Under the pieces are notes generated by a model. That model saw only the letters and a program-made list of their open reading frames with translations. It searched no databases and was not told where the DNA came from. Shown piece by piece: positions 63,910-64,000 of a stretch of DNA of 64,000 nucleotides. The DNA comes from Cheilinus undulatus (Eukaryota > Chordata > Actinopteri > Labriformes > Labridae), in contig NC_054882.1 of the NCBI RefSeq assembly GCF_018320785.1, positions 27,346,719 to 27,410,718 on the forward strand. Direction: 5' to 3'. A program made the position numbers and the translations under genes. Numbering within the stretch: position 1 is the stretch's first letter; the number at the start of each line of letters is the position of its first letter.

Positions 63910-64000
63910 GTTACTCACACTTGCTGCCTGCATTTGATATGATGAAGTGATCTGCACCACATTGTTTTGATCCACATTCCAACGCAGCGTTTGTTGACGC

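Overview
The window looks like ray-finned (teleost, probably percomorph) fish genomic DNA. It has intron-rich vertebrate genes, GT-AG splice sites, Tc1-type and L1/Tx1-type mobile elements, and a 'GTGGCAAAA'-type degenerate minisatellite. Three recognisable conserved genes anchor it: nek9 (minus, 5' part, left edge), a cardiac-type alpha-actin (minus, three copies), and eif2ak4/GCN2 (plus, first 25 coding exons, running off the right edge).

Layout: 1-1429 is a decayed Tc1-like transposon inside a nek9 intron. 1534-2956 holds nek9 exons 5 to 1. 2957-4544 is single-copy AT-rich spacer. 4545-43713 is a direct tandem triplication of a 12.7 kb unit (4545-17220, 17221-29932, 29933-43713). Each unit contains, left to right: a sequence carrying the minisatellite; a plus-strand gene I do not recognise, which I reconstruct as three phase-0 coding exons (913 aa in unit 2); a decayed older paralogue of that gene, split by a 5'-truncated LINE; and the coding exons of an alpha-actin on the minus strand. 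The unknown gene and the actin are convergent. Unit 3 also carries a 1077 bp LTR-like insertion. 43714-44760 is the single-copy remainder of the actin gene: intron 1, noncoding exon 1 and a TATA/CArG-like promoter. 44760-48640 is spacer with a second minisatellite locus. 48930-63909 is eif2ak4.

The main biological point is the triplication. Its right breakpoint lies inside actin intron 1, so only the third actin keeps exon 1 and the promoter, while units 1 and 2 carry promoterless actin bodies. As read here, only the middle unit has intact reading frames for both the actin (377 aa) and the unknown gene. Unit 1 and unit 3 each carry one-base deletions. Several of these look like assembly or sequencing indels rather than decay. 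The two unit junctions have different breakpoints, and units 1 and 2 resemble each other more than unit 3. This fits a two-step history: first unit A plus unit 3, then duplication of A into units 1 and 2.

eif2ak4 encodes the uncharged-tRNA-sensing eIF2-alpha kinase. The window covers its RWD, pseudokinase and catalytic kinase domains and the first part of the HisRS-like domain. All 25 exons join in frame to 1199 codons. A start-stop mini-ORF precedes the start codon, and one intron uses a GC donor. All identifications come from recognition of sequence motifs; no database search was run.
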